Of a stretch of DNA of 64,000 nucleotides, positions 22,864-34,464 are shown one piece after another. Origin of the DNA: Chrysopilus asiliformis (taxonomy: Eukaryota; Arthropoda; Insecta; Diptera; Rhagionidae). The DNA lies in contig OZ035961.1 in the NCBI GenBank assembly GCA_964034945.1, positions 9,222,501 through 9,286,500 on the forward strand, given 5' to 3'. Numbering within the stretch: position 1 is the stretch's first letter; the number at the start of each line of letters is the position of its first letter. A program made the position numbers and the translations under genes. The notes below the pieces were generated by a model. The model saw nothing but the letters and a program-made list of their open reading frames with translations. It searched no databases and was not told the DNA's origin.

Positions 22864-24777
22864 ATGCCTGCAATTGGAATTGATTTGGGAACGACTTACT
22901 CCTGCGTTGGAGTCTTCCAGCACGGGAAAGTGGAGATAATCGCCAACGACCAAGGCAACAGGACGACACCCAGCTATGTTGCATTCACAGACTCGGAGCG
23001 GTTAATTGGCGATGCAGCCAAGAACCAAGTGGCGATGAATCCCAAAAATACCGTCTTCGATGCGAAGCGTTTGATTGGCCGCAAGTTCGACGACACAAAG
23101 ATCCAGGAGGACATGAAGCACTGGCCCTTCGCTGTGGTGAGTGAGAATGGCAAACCGAAGATCTCAGTCGAATTCAAGGGCGAACGGAAGCGCTTCGCCC
23201 CAGAAGAAGTGAGCTCCATGGTGCTGACAAAGATGAAGGAAACAGCCGAGGCGTACTTGGGCGAGACGGTAACGGACGCCGTTATAACAGTTCCTGCCTA
23301 CTTCAATGATTCACAGCGTCAAGCCACAAAGGATGCCGGAGCCATCGCTGGTCTGAATGTCCTTCGAATCATCAACGAGCCCACAGCCGCCGCTCTGGCT
23401 TATGGACTGGACAAGAATCTCTCTGGCGAACGAAACGTATTGATTTTCGATCTCGGTGGTGGAACCTTCGATGTGTCCATTCTTACCATCGACGAGGGTT
23501 CATTGTTCGAAGTGCGAGCTACTGCTGGGGACACGCATCTTGGCGGTGAGGACTTCGACAACAGATTGGTCACCCACTTGGCAGAGGAATTCCAGAGGAA
23601 ATACAAAAAGGACCTCCGATCGAATCCAAGAGCCCTGCGACGTCTAAGAACCGCTGCCGAACGAGCCAAGCGTACTTTGTCCTCCAGCACGGAAGCCACT
23701 ATCGAGATCGATGCTCTTCTGGACGGAATCGACTACTACACAAAGATTTCCCGAGCTCGATTCGAAGAACTTTGCTCGGATTTGTTCAGATCCACCTTGC
23801 AGCCAGTAGAGAAGGCCCTCAATGACGCCAAAATGGACAAGAATCAAGTGCACGACATCGTCCTTGTTGGTGGATCCACGAGAATCCCGAAAGTGCAGAA
23901 CCTGCTACAGAACTTCTTCTGCGGCAAACCGCTGAATCTGTCCATCAACCCAGATGAAGCAGTCGCCTATGGAGCAGCAGTCCAGGCAGCCATTCTCAGT
24001 GGGGACAAGAGCTCCAAAATTCAGGACGTGCTTCTAGTCGATGTGGCCCCATTGTCACTTGGAATCGAAACTGCTGGAGGAGTGATGACGAAAATCATCG
24101 AAAGGAACTCTCGAATTCCATGCAAACAAACTCAGACATTCTCAACGTACGCCGACAACCAGCCAGCCGTTACCATTCAAGTATTTGAGGGTGAACGAGC
24201 GATGACCAAAGACAACAATCTACTGGGCAATTTCGATCTATCTGGAATTCCCCCGGCACCTCGAGGTACTCCAAAGATAGAAGTCACCTTCGACATGGAC
24301 GCCAACGGAATCTTGAACGTTTCGGCGAAGGAAATGGGTACCGGAAATGCCAAGAATATAACCATCAAGAATGACAAGGGCAGATTATCGCAAGCTGAAA
24401 TCGACCGGATGTTGTCGGAGGCGGAAAGGTTTCGTGAGGAGGACGAAAAGCAACGGGAGAAGATCTCCGCTCGCAATAGTTTGGAGGGCTACGTCTTTAG
24501 CCTGAAGCAGGCGGTGGAGCAAGCAGGAGACAATTTGAATGCCTCCGACAAGGCCACCGTTACGAATTTGTGCAACGAAACGATAAAATGGCTGGACAGC
24601 AACACCCTGGCCACCAAAGAGGAGTTCGAGCACAAAATGCAGGAGTTGACCCAAAAGTGCAGTCCAATTATGACCAAATTGCACTCTGGAGGCGCTCAAC
24701 AGGCCGGCAATTGCGGTCAACAGGCTGGAGGTTTTGGTGGAGGACGAACGGGGCCAACAGTCGAAGAAGTCGATTAA
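22864..24777 (+). CDS. Hsp70: Heat-inducible cytosolic Hsp70 chaperone (right copy)
   Basis: Intronless 637-codon partner of 18371-20284, transcribed away from it, with the same domain order and EEVD end. By eye the two coding regions differ at roughly fifteen sites. All but two are synonymous, and five fall within about 24 bp (24526-24549) in the helical-lid region, giving Gly555 and Asn557 in place of Glu and Lys. The start is the first ATG after the A-rich leader, in context GTGAAAATG. Family resemblance is closest to dipteran heat-inducible Hsp70 rather than the constitutive Hsc70, judged from lack of introns, the HSE array and overall sequence. Both copies look functional: no stop, frameshift or missing signature. 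Confidence 0.97.
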   Translation: MPAIGIDLGTTYSCVGVFQHGKVEIIANDQGNRTTPSYVAFTDSERLIGDAAKNQVAMNPKNTVFDAKRLIGRKFDDTKIQEDMKHWPFAVVSENGKPKISVEFKGERKRFAPEEVSSMVLTKMKETAEAYLGETVTDAVITVPAYFNDSQRQATKDAGAIAGLNVLRIINEPTAAALAYGLDKNLSGERNVLIFDLGGGTFDVSILTIDEGSLFEVRATAGDTHLGGEDFDNRLVTHLAEEFQRKYKKDLRSNPRALRRLRTAAERAKRTLSSSTEATIEIDALLDGIDYYTKISRARFEELCSDLFRSTLQPVEKALNDAKMDKNQVHDIVLVGGSTRIPKVQNLLQNFFCGKPLNLSINPDEAVAYGAAVQAAILSGDKSSKIQDVLLVDVAPLSLGIETAGGVMTKIIERNSRIPCKQTQTFSTYADNQPAVTIQVFEGERAMTKDNNLLGNFDLSGIPPAPRGTPKIEVTFDMDANGILNVSAKEMGTGNAKNITIKNDKGRLSQAEIDRMLSEAERFREEDEKQREKISARNSLEGYVFSLKQAVEQAGDNLNASDKATVTNLCNETIKWLDSNTLATKEEFEHKMQELTQKCSPIMTKLHSGGAQQAGNCGQQAGGFGGGRTGPTVEEVD

Positions 24778-24959
24778 GCAGTAAAATACTAATTGTATTT
24801 ATTAGAGTTTTAAGGAATTATAATCATAAGGTCGAAGTATTCTGTTATAATATTTAAAATTCTGTACAAAAAAATTTCAATGTAGAATAAGTCGTTTATT
24901 ATAAATCAATTTTAATTTTAATATCTCTGCACTTAAGATTTGTTATTTTATAAAGACTG

Positions 24960-24965
24960 AATAAA
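24960..24965 (+). other. Poly(A) signal of the right Hsp70 gene
   Basis: AATAAA about 180 bp after the stop codon, at the position mirrored in the left arm. Confidence 0.6.
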
Positions 24966-25339
24966 TTATGTTTAGTTATCAAAAAATTGTCTTTGAATAG
25001 TGTTTTGGATTAAACTTTTTCAGCTTCCAAAAGTTATGAAAGACAAATTGTTGATGGTTACAAAATGTTTGCTTTTGTGATTTTGGCTAAACGCTCAAAG
25101 ATTTTTGAAAATCAGAAAAGTTTAAAAACTAACGTTTCATAATTACAGTTTAATTTGGAATTTTTGGCATTTGATTCAATAAAAAAAAAATTTTGGATTG
25201 TGTTTGGGACTCTGCGATGGGACATTATAAATATTTATGACTTTTCAGTTTTACCATATCAAAATTTTAACACGGTCGAACTGAAAATTCATAGAGATTT
25301 ACACTCCATTTGGTGCGAAATAGCTTTTAGAATTATTAA

Positions 25340-25464
25340 CAGATCGATTATCTTAGACGCGTCACTTTTCATGACTCGAATTTTGCCTATTGTATTTGTT
25401 TTGTACCAACAACAACAAGCAATTTCGGGTCACGAAAAGTGACGCATCTAAGATAATCGACCTG
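25340..25464. mobile_element. 125-bp PIF/Harbinger-like MITE, intact copy
   Basis: Ends CAGATCGATTATCTTAGAC and GATAATCGACCTG with inverted similarity continuing through GCGTCACTTTTC; TAA on both sides (25337-25339, 25465-25467). This is the uninterrupted homologue of the split element at 16703-17805. It sits about 560 bp beyond the Hsp70 stop codon. Confidence 0.85.
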
Positions 25465-25598
25465 TAATTGAACAATCTTTGTTATAACTTTATTATAAAA
25501 ACAAAATCCATGGCATTTTGCTCTTATATTGGAAAAATTTATCACATCCACCATTTTCTTCTGTGCAAAGTTGAATTTTTCCATTCTATAATTTAGAT

Positions 25599-26235
25599 CA
25601 GGGGTCATCAAAGTAACTGTCGCTCCCTTTACAATCAAAATTTGTAACCACTACACATTAAAATACAGCACTGATTCCAACTCCACGGTTGAAACCGCAA
25701 CACACAAGCATTACAGCACACAATAATAAAAGGTCGATTATAGGGCTACGATGTTAAAGCCAATCTGTGTGATGAGCCAGCCGAGCCACTAGCTGATGAT
25801 GCTTGATTTAGATTAAAGTTCGTATACCGCAAACGATTCAAAGATTTGCTCGGTGTGCAACTTAAACGAAGATGTATTTCATTTCCTAGCACGTTGTCCA
25901 GTCATGAATAGCGAACGCAGAAGGTATCTAGGAAAGGACGTACTAACAAATACTGAGATATACGACTAAGCCAACGGGAAACTGGAATTCGTTAACAAAA
26001 TATGCCCATTATGCTCTCAATTACAGGAATCTAATAATATCGGAATTTTACGGATGCTCTGCTTAATAAGACAAAAGGAAACCACAACATATTGTACTTT
26101 CTTTACCGGAAACGAAGGAAGCTACCCAGCAAGACGGTGTTTCAACCATTGCTTAAATTTAGCTTACGTATACTACTTATATGTTCATAATTATTTAAAT
26201 AAAAGCTATTATTATTATATATATTAGAACGGTAA
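25599..26235 (+). mobile_element. 5'-truncated non-LTR retrotransposon 3' end
   Basis: The inverted-repeat arm is interrupted here. The insert contains the end of an ORF2-like frame (see 25847-25969), a 3' untranslated stretch, and an AATAAAAGC plus ATTATTATTAT tail near 26198-26220. Truncation at the 5' end is usual for such elements. Part of the arm (about 35 bp seen in the left copy) is missing at the insertion point, so target-site deletion or later rearrangement is likely, and no clear target duplication is present. Confidence 0.65.
25847..25969 (+). pseudogene. Reverse-transcriptase C-terminal fragment (CCHC knuckle)
   Basis: Forty codons before a TAA encode a C-x2-C-x7-H-x4-C motif (CSVC...FHFLARC) followed by an arginine-rich RRRYLG segment. 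This is the C-terminal zinc-knuckle arrangement seen in ORF2 proteins of several arthropod non-LTR retrotransposon clades. Upstream in this frame a TAA occurs at about 25814, and no RT catalytic motif is present, so it is a dead remnant. The clade cannot be named from this much sequence. Confidence 0.7.
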
Positions 26236-26273
26236 AGCTTTTCGCAGCTTCCGTGAAAAAAAAACAGATATTT

Positions 26274-27552
26274 ATACCCGTATGGTGAAACCAAAGGGTA
26301 TATTAAATTTGTCTTACCGTTTGTAACGCCAAGATCCCGTCATCACACACAAAAATAAACTACACCAGTGTGTTTAGAATGATAAAAAAAATTGAATTTT
26401 GCATGTTCGTCCGTCTGTCTGTCTGTCTGTCCGTCTGTCTGTGGCGCGGATTGCGGGCGCACGGATTGAGCTAGAGACTTGAAATTTTGCGTGGATCCGT
26501 TTTTCGTAAAATGCGAGGCTAAGGGGCCTATTGCGGTTATCGATATCTATTCGATCGACCATCGTTGGCCGGAACGATCGAAAAACAATTTGGTATTGCG
26601 TAAGGTTCATCGTTCAAGCAATCGCTATTGTGAATTTTTTAGTGTTTGACGTTTGGGAATTCACATTGTTGAACTTATTTTAATGTTTAAAAATGACTTC
26701 AACGCAGAAAATACAATATTGAGCTCCCTTAAAACATAGAGGAGGTGGATGACAATGGCGATATGAGCGAAATTACACCAGAAGACGGTTTTACAAACCA
26801 ACGTCAAGGCGAAAATATTAAACACCGAATGTTGAGTTCTTTGAATTGATCAATATTTCAAATCCATGTGAATAAAACAGTTTTTAAGTTCATTTTTTAT
26901 TTAAATTATTTTTATACCACTTGGGTCTTATTAATCTTCATTTTTTCAACCATTTTTTTTATTGAATTTTTGATCGAGGTTTTGATCAAGATATTCCTCA
27001 TTAATAATTTCCTAATGTGTACAAATACTTCCATTTTATTATTAGCCTCTAATTTTGATAAAAAAAAGTAATTGCAATACTTCACCGATCGCTAACTTGA
27101 CATAAACTTCACCGAACGATCAAACAAATGTCATCGTTCCCAACTGAACGATTTTATCGTTCACGAACGATAAAATCGATGATCGTAATACCGATTTTTC
27201 GATTTGACATTTCAACGATCGATTGACGAAGCTCACAATAGGGGCCTAAGTTCGTTAATGGGCAAAAATGGACCATTAGGGGGAGTACCCCCCATACGAA
27301 CGAAATCGTTTTTTGTGAATATCTCAAAAACGGTGCATCTTATCAAAAAAGTCCAAGAACAAAAGTTATTTAGGATATGATTCTACATAAAACTCCCATA
27401 CATCAAAATCCGATTGGAATAAATTTAAAAAAATCCTATTGGAAAGTTTGACTTCAAAGTGGAATTTTGGTACAACTGTTCGAATTTCGATACGAATATC
27501 ACCACACGGGTCTCCAATGATTGCCAGATTGGCAATTATAGCTTTTATGTTT
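26274..27552 (+). mobile_element. Family A element (Helitron-like), copy 2, interrupted
   Basis: Begins ATACCCGTATGGTGAAACC, runs through the CACACACAAAAATAAACTACACC passage region, GTCY tract at about 26407-26442, GCGGATTGCGGGCGCACGG, and ends with the hairpin ATTGCCAGATTGGCAAT and ATAGCTTTT. The body is split by a 724-bp insertion after the word GAGGCTAA. Without the insertion the copy is about 550 bp and aligns with the copies at 11713 and 35007. It starts exactly where the Hsp70 arm ends, so it may mark the breakpoint of the inverted duplication. Confidence 0.7.
26523..27246. mobile_element. 724-bp PIF/Harbinger-like element
   Basis: Terminal words GGGGCCTATTG and, inverted, GGCCCCTATTG, with TAA on both sides (26520-26522, 27247-27249). 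The uninterrupted copy at 11713-12237 reads GAGGCTAAGTTCG at this point, which proves the insertion and its 3-bp duplication. Inside are many ATCGATCG/CGATCG words arranged as internal inverted repeats and an AT-rich middle. No transposase: the longest frame has hydrophobic low-complexity content only. Confidence 0.85.
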
Positions 27553-28354
27553 TCCCTAATACTGCTGTTTTTAAAGACATCAGGTTTTGGGCTTTTTCGG
27601 ACTTTAGTTTTTGGAACTAAAATTCAAAACAGTTTTCACATAAAATGTCAATTTATTCGAAATGGGCAGGGCAAAGATTTTGTATAAGAAAGTCATGTGT
27701 TATAATTACAAACAAATTCCATGTGGATAAATCATCTTTATTGAATGTATGTTTTGGAGCAGATTTTGTTTTTAAAACGTATAACACTGAAACTAAACTT
27801 ATTGATTTTAATTGAAAAAAAATAAATGAAGGAAAAAAATAGTATAATATAAAAACCATAAAATTAATAAAAATAAGAAAAACAATTTTTTGTCGAAATT
27901 ATGTAAAAGTATGTATTTTTATTATAATGTGAATTTCCTGCATTTTAATTAAAATTCAAAATTAAACGGTTCTTCATTCAAACTGATATCTTTTTTTATT
28001 CATTTTAAATCACTGCTCGAGAATTGGATAGCGCGTGCATATCAACTCAAAAGTGGGAGTTTCTTTTTCAAATGTTTCACTATCGGTAGTGTGTTTGTAA
28101 TATTCTAATTTGATCTTTAAAATTCATTTTTTTTTCTTTTTTTCATTAATTTTACTTCGTTATATTACAGTAAAAAAGAAAATTAAATATAATTATATCT
28201 AATTTATTTTTAATATTTATTTTTCATTAGTATTAAATTATCAAATTAAAAGTTCTTAATTGTGAAATCAAATGATTTTCATCTATTTGTTATTTTCGAA
28301 TAAACAGGTTTAACTTATACCGCCGTTCTTCCTTCAATTATGATAGACACGAAT
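27553..28354. other. AT-rich flank 3' of UBC9, no gene recognised
   Basis: No coding content. On the minus strand AATAAA signals lie at about 28208 and 28220, suitable as UBC9 poly(A) signals about 140 bp past its stop. Confidence 0.4.
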
Positions 28355-29390
<1,036 letters not shown>

Positions 29391-29614
29391 GGCGATTGCT
29401 ATGAAAATTCCACCAAATTCTGTTAAAATTCAACACTGAAATTGGAAAATCTACGGTTTATGAGATAGACGCAAATGGATTTGAACTTTTGCAACACTTT
29501 TCCGGTGTTTTACGAGGGAAATGCAAGCGAAAAGAAATTTTCCTCTTCACCTGTCAATTAATGGCGTCCGTAAAGTGGGTCACACGCTTGAAGAAAGTTC
29601 GAAAACGAAAATTA
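29391..29614 (-). promoter_or_regulatory. Short 5' flank of UBC9
   Basis: Only about 225 bp separate the UBC9 start codon from the family B element. No TATA box at a suitable distance, as expected of a housekeeping gene. The promoter must lie here or extend into the element. Confidence 0.35.
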
Positions 29615-30353
29615 CCCTATGGTGAAAACTTACGAAGTATGGTGAAAGTGTATTCGAATATACTGGAAACGATTTGTTATACTCTATGTGATATATACTA
29701 TATAAGTATATTAGATTTAGTATACCGTTTCTAATGCATCGCACCAATCATCGCACACAAAAATAAACTACACCAGGGTGTTATGGATGACAGAAGATTT
29801 AAATTTCTGCATGTTCGTCCGTCTTTCCCTCCATCTGTCGGTCCATGAACACCATAACTTTCGAAAGCATTGAGTTAAAGACTTGATATTTTGTATAGTT
29901 ACGTTTCTCGGAAATGGCTAGGCTAAGTTCTTAAACGGGCAAAATTGGATCATTTCTTCCCCCCTCCACCATACAATAAAAACAGTTTTTGTAGTTTTCT
30001 CAAAAACGGTGAATCATATTGAAAAATTTATTAAGGTAAAATGTGTTTAGAATAGGATTTTACATAACTTATCTATACATCAAAATCCAATCGGATCCCT
30101 CCTTTCCCTATCTCCCGTACAAATAGAATATTTTTTTTCTATTTTCTCAAAAAGCGGTGAGTTGTACTGAAAAATTTATAATAGTAAAATCTGTTTAGAA
30201 TATAATTTTACATAACGGTTCTATACCTCAAAATCCAATCGGACCATTCCTTTCTTCTTCTCCTATACAAATGGATTTAAAAAAAACATTTTGTATGTTA
30301 TCATATAGAGTATTTGACGTTTGGCCCCTGGCAATTGTAGCTTTTCTTATGTT
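29615..30353 (+). mobile_element. Family B element (GTCY tract, Helitron-like)
   Basis: Starts ACCCTATGGTGAAAAC, contains CACACAAAAATAAACTACACC, a degenerate GTCC/GTCT tract at about 29815-29850, GGCTAAGTTCTTAAACGGGC and a C-rich stretch. It ends TTGGCCCCTGGCAATTGTAGCTTTTC. Its 3' terminus (GGCAATTRTAGCTTTT) and 5' organisation are shared with family A, but the body has diverged. About 130 bp of the 3' half (near 30000-30250) is present as two imperfect tandem copies. Confidence 0.6.
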
Positions 30354-30884
30354 TGTAATTTTATTTTGAAATATGATTAAAGAATCAATAAAGACTGCTT
30401 TATGATAGGTTCATACAAAACATATTTCAGCAAACAACTTTGCCTTTTCATTTTTTTTAAAGATTGTTCTCAATGATAGTTTGTTTTAATAGGATATACT
30501 CTAGTAAATTTCAAACTAGCGTAATTTGACGATTGCCATTGAGATTTCTAGAATGAGAGTAGCAAGCTTTAAATGTTAGCTATTGTTGCAAAACTATTTT
30601 TGCAAAACTATTCTTAGTACCTGGAAACTGAGTCATTATTTGGCGATCTCAAATCCTCCTTTTGGAAAAAAGACATTTCTGTTATTCTCGAGAAAAACAT
30701 GGATTATTTCTCGAATCCTTACAGGACCTTTTATCAAGTATTCGAACTTGAAAAAAAAATTAAACTTTAAAAAGTGAGCCACAAAATTACCCTCCACAAG
30801 TATTTTGCGGTGTTTTTCTACGTACGTGATTCACAGATTGACATCTTGATACTGTTTCGATCTGTCACACAAAAACAATTGAAA
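30354..30884. other. Intergenic, 5' side of the SANT-like gene
   Basis: No gene. The part nearest the start codon (about 30780-30884) must hold the promoter of the SANT-like gene; I see no TATA box. Confidence 0.35.
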
Positions 30885-32717
30885 ATGGAGCCTAGAAAGG
30901 TGGTTTTATATTTCCATTGGCAATTTTATACCATATTTTGATTTCGATGTCTTTGCAGATATCCAGAAATAGAAGCAGACTTTCGTGGAGCGCTGATGAA
31001 TTAACACAATTGATCGCACTGTGGGAAAAATATATTTCCGAGACAAAGGCTGCGAAACAAAACAATCCAGTTTTTGCCGCAATTGCTAAGGATTTAGGTG
31101 AAGTTTTATCCTGTTCGGCTACACCTGTGGAAGTCTACTTAAAACTGGTAGAATTAACACTAAATTACAGGTAGGTCTTGCAAAAGTCAGTTACGCACAG
31201 AAAGCTAAGTGTTTATTTACAAATTCCTATTAGGCTCGAGAAGAAGGCTCTGGAATCAGGGGAGATTACTTCACCAACTTGGAAGTATTATTCAGATGTA
31301 GCAGCGCTTCTACACAATTTTACCGAGGATGATTTTATTGACAAATCATCAAACTACAGCATAGATGAAGTGACTGTCCCAATCTTGATCGAAGAACCGC
31401 CAGGAGAACTAATCAAAACGGTGCTTTTTCGCTTACATTCCTCTTAAAACATTTAGGCTATGATTTGAGATAACCGTTCCATACATGAAAATCCAATCGG
31501 ACCACTCCTTTCCCCCTCTCCTATACAAATGGATTTTTTTTTTAAAATAAACATGGCGTGGATGGCTTAGTGAGCTTAGTGCTCCAACGAACAGTTCAAA
31601 TTCCACTCAGGGCAAAATAATCCGATTCGAAAATTTGAAACTTTTCTGCTCATGGCCTAAAACACGGACCAGTTTGGTCTTTGCCTCCCGCCGCCCGAAT
31701 ACTCCTTCAAGCTATGTAACTGGACACAATGGTCGGCTATGTACTGTCGCGCCAACTCTTTGTTGCAGTAGGATGAGGGGAGTGTGAATGGGTTGTATGA
31801 ATGGTTAAATGAATGAATGTCTTGAGCATTAGAGGCAATTTTCCAATTGCCTATGCTCCTGTCATTAAATAAAAAATAAATAAAAAAAATTATTTTTTTC
31901 ATCGTATTTGAGGATTTGCCCCTGGCAATTGTAGCTTTTCTAATGTATTCCTAAATGTACAAAAAAAATGAAAATTTCAGTTTTTTTAAACAAAAATTTG
32001 GTAAAAACAGGTATTGCGCTTGTAGTGTCGTTTTCGACAAAAAATGATATCAAAGTCTATAAAATCGACTAAAAAGTTTGTGTTTTTAATGAACATTTCT
32101 CTTGAAACCCTAAAACATTAGATTTTTTTTGTAGCTGAATTGTTTTTTTAACAGTTTTATAGTTGGGAGAAAATTTTTAGCACAAATTTTGATATAAAAA
32201 TAGAAAACTCGATGAAAAATTTACTATCCACGAACGTTTTAGCATCTTTTCATTACTTAATTTATCATCGCAGATAAATGCAAGCGTGTTGGCTACTCCT
32301 ACAACCTCTCAATTACAAAATATCGGAAATACCAGCGCCGAATTCAGTGCCATGGAACCTTCAACGTCTCAACCGCAGCAATCATCTCCCCCGGTAGCTG
32401 TTAGCAAACCGACCCGAAGTGCAGCTGTTCGACGAAGGGCCAATGCAGCTAGTCCTGCCTCTCCGACACCCTCCACAGCGCCCAAGCGAAGTCGCACCTT
32501 TGAGGCAGATCTTCTGAAGGAACTAAAACGCACAAACGACTTGATAGACAAGGATCAGAAATTGAGTCAGAAGTTCCTGGAGGAAGCATGCGAAATAGAC
32601 GAGAAATGGTATGCAATGATGAAAGAGTTTTTGACTAAGAATCTCCGCCTGCAACAGCAATTGGTGGGCCATTTCGAAACGATGTATGGATACAACTGTA
32701 ATGGCAATGTTCCGTAA
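30885..32717 (+). CDS. Myb/SANT-like DNA-binding domain protein
   Basis: Uncharacterised insect protein, four exons by eye: 30885-30899, 30959-31170, 31234-31420, 32274-32717 (858 nt, 285 codons plus stop). Introns are 59, 63 and 853 bp with GT...AG ends; the first and third donors (GTGGTT, GTGCTT) are weak. Residues about 12-105 look like a Myb/SANT-like (trihelix-type) domain: spaced tryptophans in LSWSADELTQLIALWEKY and SPTWKYYSDVAALL, with a helical stretch between. Then comes a Ser/Pro/Ala-rich segment with basic clusters (AVRRR, APKRSR) that could be a nuclear signal, and a charged helical, coiled-coil-prone C-terminus. A DNA-binding or chromatin role is inferred, no target known. If the weak third donor is not used the frame reads on to a stop at 31447, giving a domain-only protein of about 146 residues. 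Confidence 0.75.
31463..31945 (+). mobile_element. Family B 3' fragment in intron, split by a SINE
   Basis: 31463-31547 matches the CCAATCGGACCACTCCTTTC region and 31906-31945 matches the 3' terminus CCCCTGGCAATTGTAGCTTTT of the element at 29615-30353. The intervening DNA is the SINE. It lies wholly inside intron 3 of the SANT-like gene. Confidence 0.6.
31551..31891 (+). mobile_element. tRNA-derived SINE
   Basis: The 5' part carries a Pol III A box TGGCTTAGTGAG (31563-31574) and a B box GTTCAAATTCC (31594-31604), spaced about as in a tRNA gene. A tRNA-unrelated body of about 250 bp follows, and the element ends in AAATAAAAAATAAATAAAAA. It interrupts a family B fragment, so it is younger than that fragment. 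The parent tRNA cannot be named by eye. It has not interrupted any exon. Confidence 0.7.
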
Positions 32718-32869
32718 TACTTCCACAAAATAGATATATATTTTTAATTTTTGATTTTGAAAAATACAATTTATTTTGAATGTGCGCCTGGTTTGTTGTG
32801 AAGACATTAAGAAACTTAAGTATTTTCAATTATTATTATTAGTCCAATTTGTAAGACTTATACGAGTAT

Positions 32870-32875
32870 AATAAA
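32870..32875 (+). other. Poly(A) signal of the SANT-like gene
   Basis: AATAAA about 155 bp after the stop codon at 32715-32717, the first such hexamer downstream. Confidence 0.5.
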
Positions 32876-33273
32876 TCTTTCTGATCTTTTGTTTGTCTTT
32901 TAGATTCAAATTAGTCCGTGCACCCGTAGAAAATATATGACGTTCACGTTGTTTTTTTTTGTTCAAAATACAAAAAATGGTGAGCAAAACTAGTTTCTTA
33001 TTTCTCTTTAAATGGAAAGCTTTTTTGGATACGGGACCAAGGTTCTCTTAAAGATAGGAAACGGACGAGTAACTATGGTAAAATAATATATAGCTTATAA
33101 CCTGACCAGAGGTCTAAACAACATATAGGAAAAAATCGCATTAAATGCGGTCCAGTGGTTTTCGAGCCAAGTCCGAACATACATACAGACAGACAGTTTG
33201 CTTAAAAGAAATACAGTATTCAGCCTCTCTGGGCATTTCTTAATTACGCGGTTTCGCAATTCCGTGGAAGGGC
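32876..33273. repeat. Repeat-like flank with ACAGACAG tract
   Basis: About 33030-33205 ends in ATACATACAGACAGACAG, the reverse of a GTCT tract, after TGGTTTTCGAGCCAAGTCCG. This looks like another insect repeat terminus, but the body does not match families A or B well. No gene. Confidence 0.35.
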
Positions 33274-33291
33274 GGGGGGGGGGGGGGGGGG
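33274..33291 (+). repeat. Poly-G run with G-rich flanks
   Basis: Eighteen consecutive G, followed by AGGGGAGGG. Striking in an AT-rich region and able to form a G-quadruplex; the run length may vary or be affected by sequencing error. Confidence 0.8.
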
Positions 33292-33301
33292 AGGGGAGGG
33301 T

Positions 33302-34464
33302 GTTTCCTAATTTAATATTTCCCTGTAGACAACACATACCTTTTGACTCGTCCTTAGACATAGTTTCTATATAAACATAACTATCATTTTTATAATTTAT
33401 GGAAGGATCATAATTCATAGCTGAATACTCTATCGGACCACATTACAGGCGACTGTATTTCTGTTTCTGGAGTAATTACTTTCCTAGTACTCGTATTTGC
33501 CAATCGAGATTTTCTAACTTTGGCCAGTTTTATTATTACGAAATGCGTGAACTCTTTTAACGTTCAACGTATTACGGCCTATATTGGCTTTTCGTTTCGG
33601 CATAGTTGGGAATCAATAAAATTATAAAATAAAATGAAACAACTCACACAAAATCAATTTCAATATTGCGAACCCATTGTACAATAACAGAAGTATGCCA
33701 GATTGAAAGTTATATTCTCTCATATCAAAAAAATTGGTACGTCATTCTTTACAAAACGAATTTAACATTTCTGGCAATCATATCAGTTTACAAGTGTTTA
33801 TCTCTTAATAACGCATGATTTAAAGAGAAACAAATTATGAAATTTGGATGATTTTTTTTTTAATGTTACAAATATGAATCGAGGAACGTAATTATTGATG
33901 AAATGAAGTTTTTCTCATGTTCGAATACGTAAATATTGAAAAAAAGTATGCAAATACAATAATTCAAGAGGAAATTTTAGAACTATGCTTCAATTATATC
34001 ATTCGAAATAATAATAATAGTAATAAAAATAATGATAATAATAATAATAATTTCTTTATTATAAATAGAATTCATTCACATATTCGGTTTAAATGGCATA
34101 ACATAAAAGTTGTCTGCCAGGGTGGTTTAAAAAAAGTATTAAAAGAGAGACGTTGTATATTTAATAAGAGCTGGTTATTACGCTAATTGATTTATTATTA
34201 ATATTCTATTTTTAAGGGCATTTATTACATAGGCAGCAAGTTTCTCATTACATCTTCCATTAAGATACGTATAAAATTCTTCTTCCGATAAATACTCAGA
34301 TCCAAAACAGCATTTCCTGTAGTTTTTAAAAATCGGACAACGCGCTATTCAAAATGATAAGTCATTTAAGTAGGGGCCACATCTATCAGTTTTCCATCAG
34401 TTTTTGCCTTGCAACATTGGGTAAATTGTTCCCCAAGAAAAATTTTTAGCCTCCCTCTTGCAGG
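33302..34464. other. Non-coding stretch with AAT microsatellite
   Basis: No gene recognised. About 34006-34050 is an imperfect (AAT)n microsatellite interrupted by AGT, AAA and GAT units. The 89-codon frame crossing it is low-complexity and rejected. Confidence 0.5.

Larger units (their letters stand above)
22285..26273. repeat. Right arm of the Hsp70 inverted repeat
   Basis: This mirrors 16508-20825. The outer edge is the word AGATATTT at 26273, directly abutting the family A element. The arm keeps the uninterrupted 125-bp MITE but has lost about 35 bp of arm sequence near 25599, where a non-LTR retrotransposon end was inserted. Arm sequence resumes at about 26237 with CGCAGCTTCCGTG. Confidence 0.85.

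Noticed and set aside
18428..24857. Open frames of 60-111 codons antisense or out of frame within both Hsp70 genes
   Set aside because: Shadow frames of a codon-biased, highly conserved coding region; mirrored in both copies as expected.
31563..31604. Functional tRNA gene
   Set aside because: A and B boxes are present but no complete cloverleaf; the element continues into a SINE body and A-rich tail.
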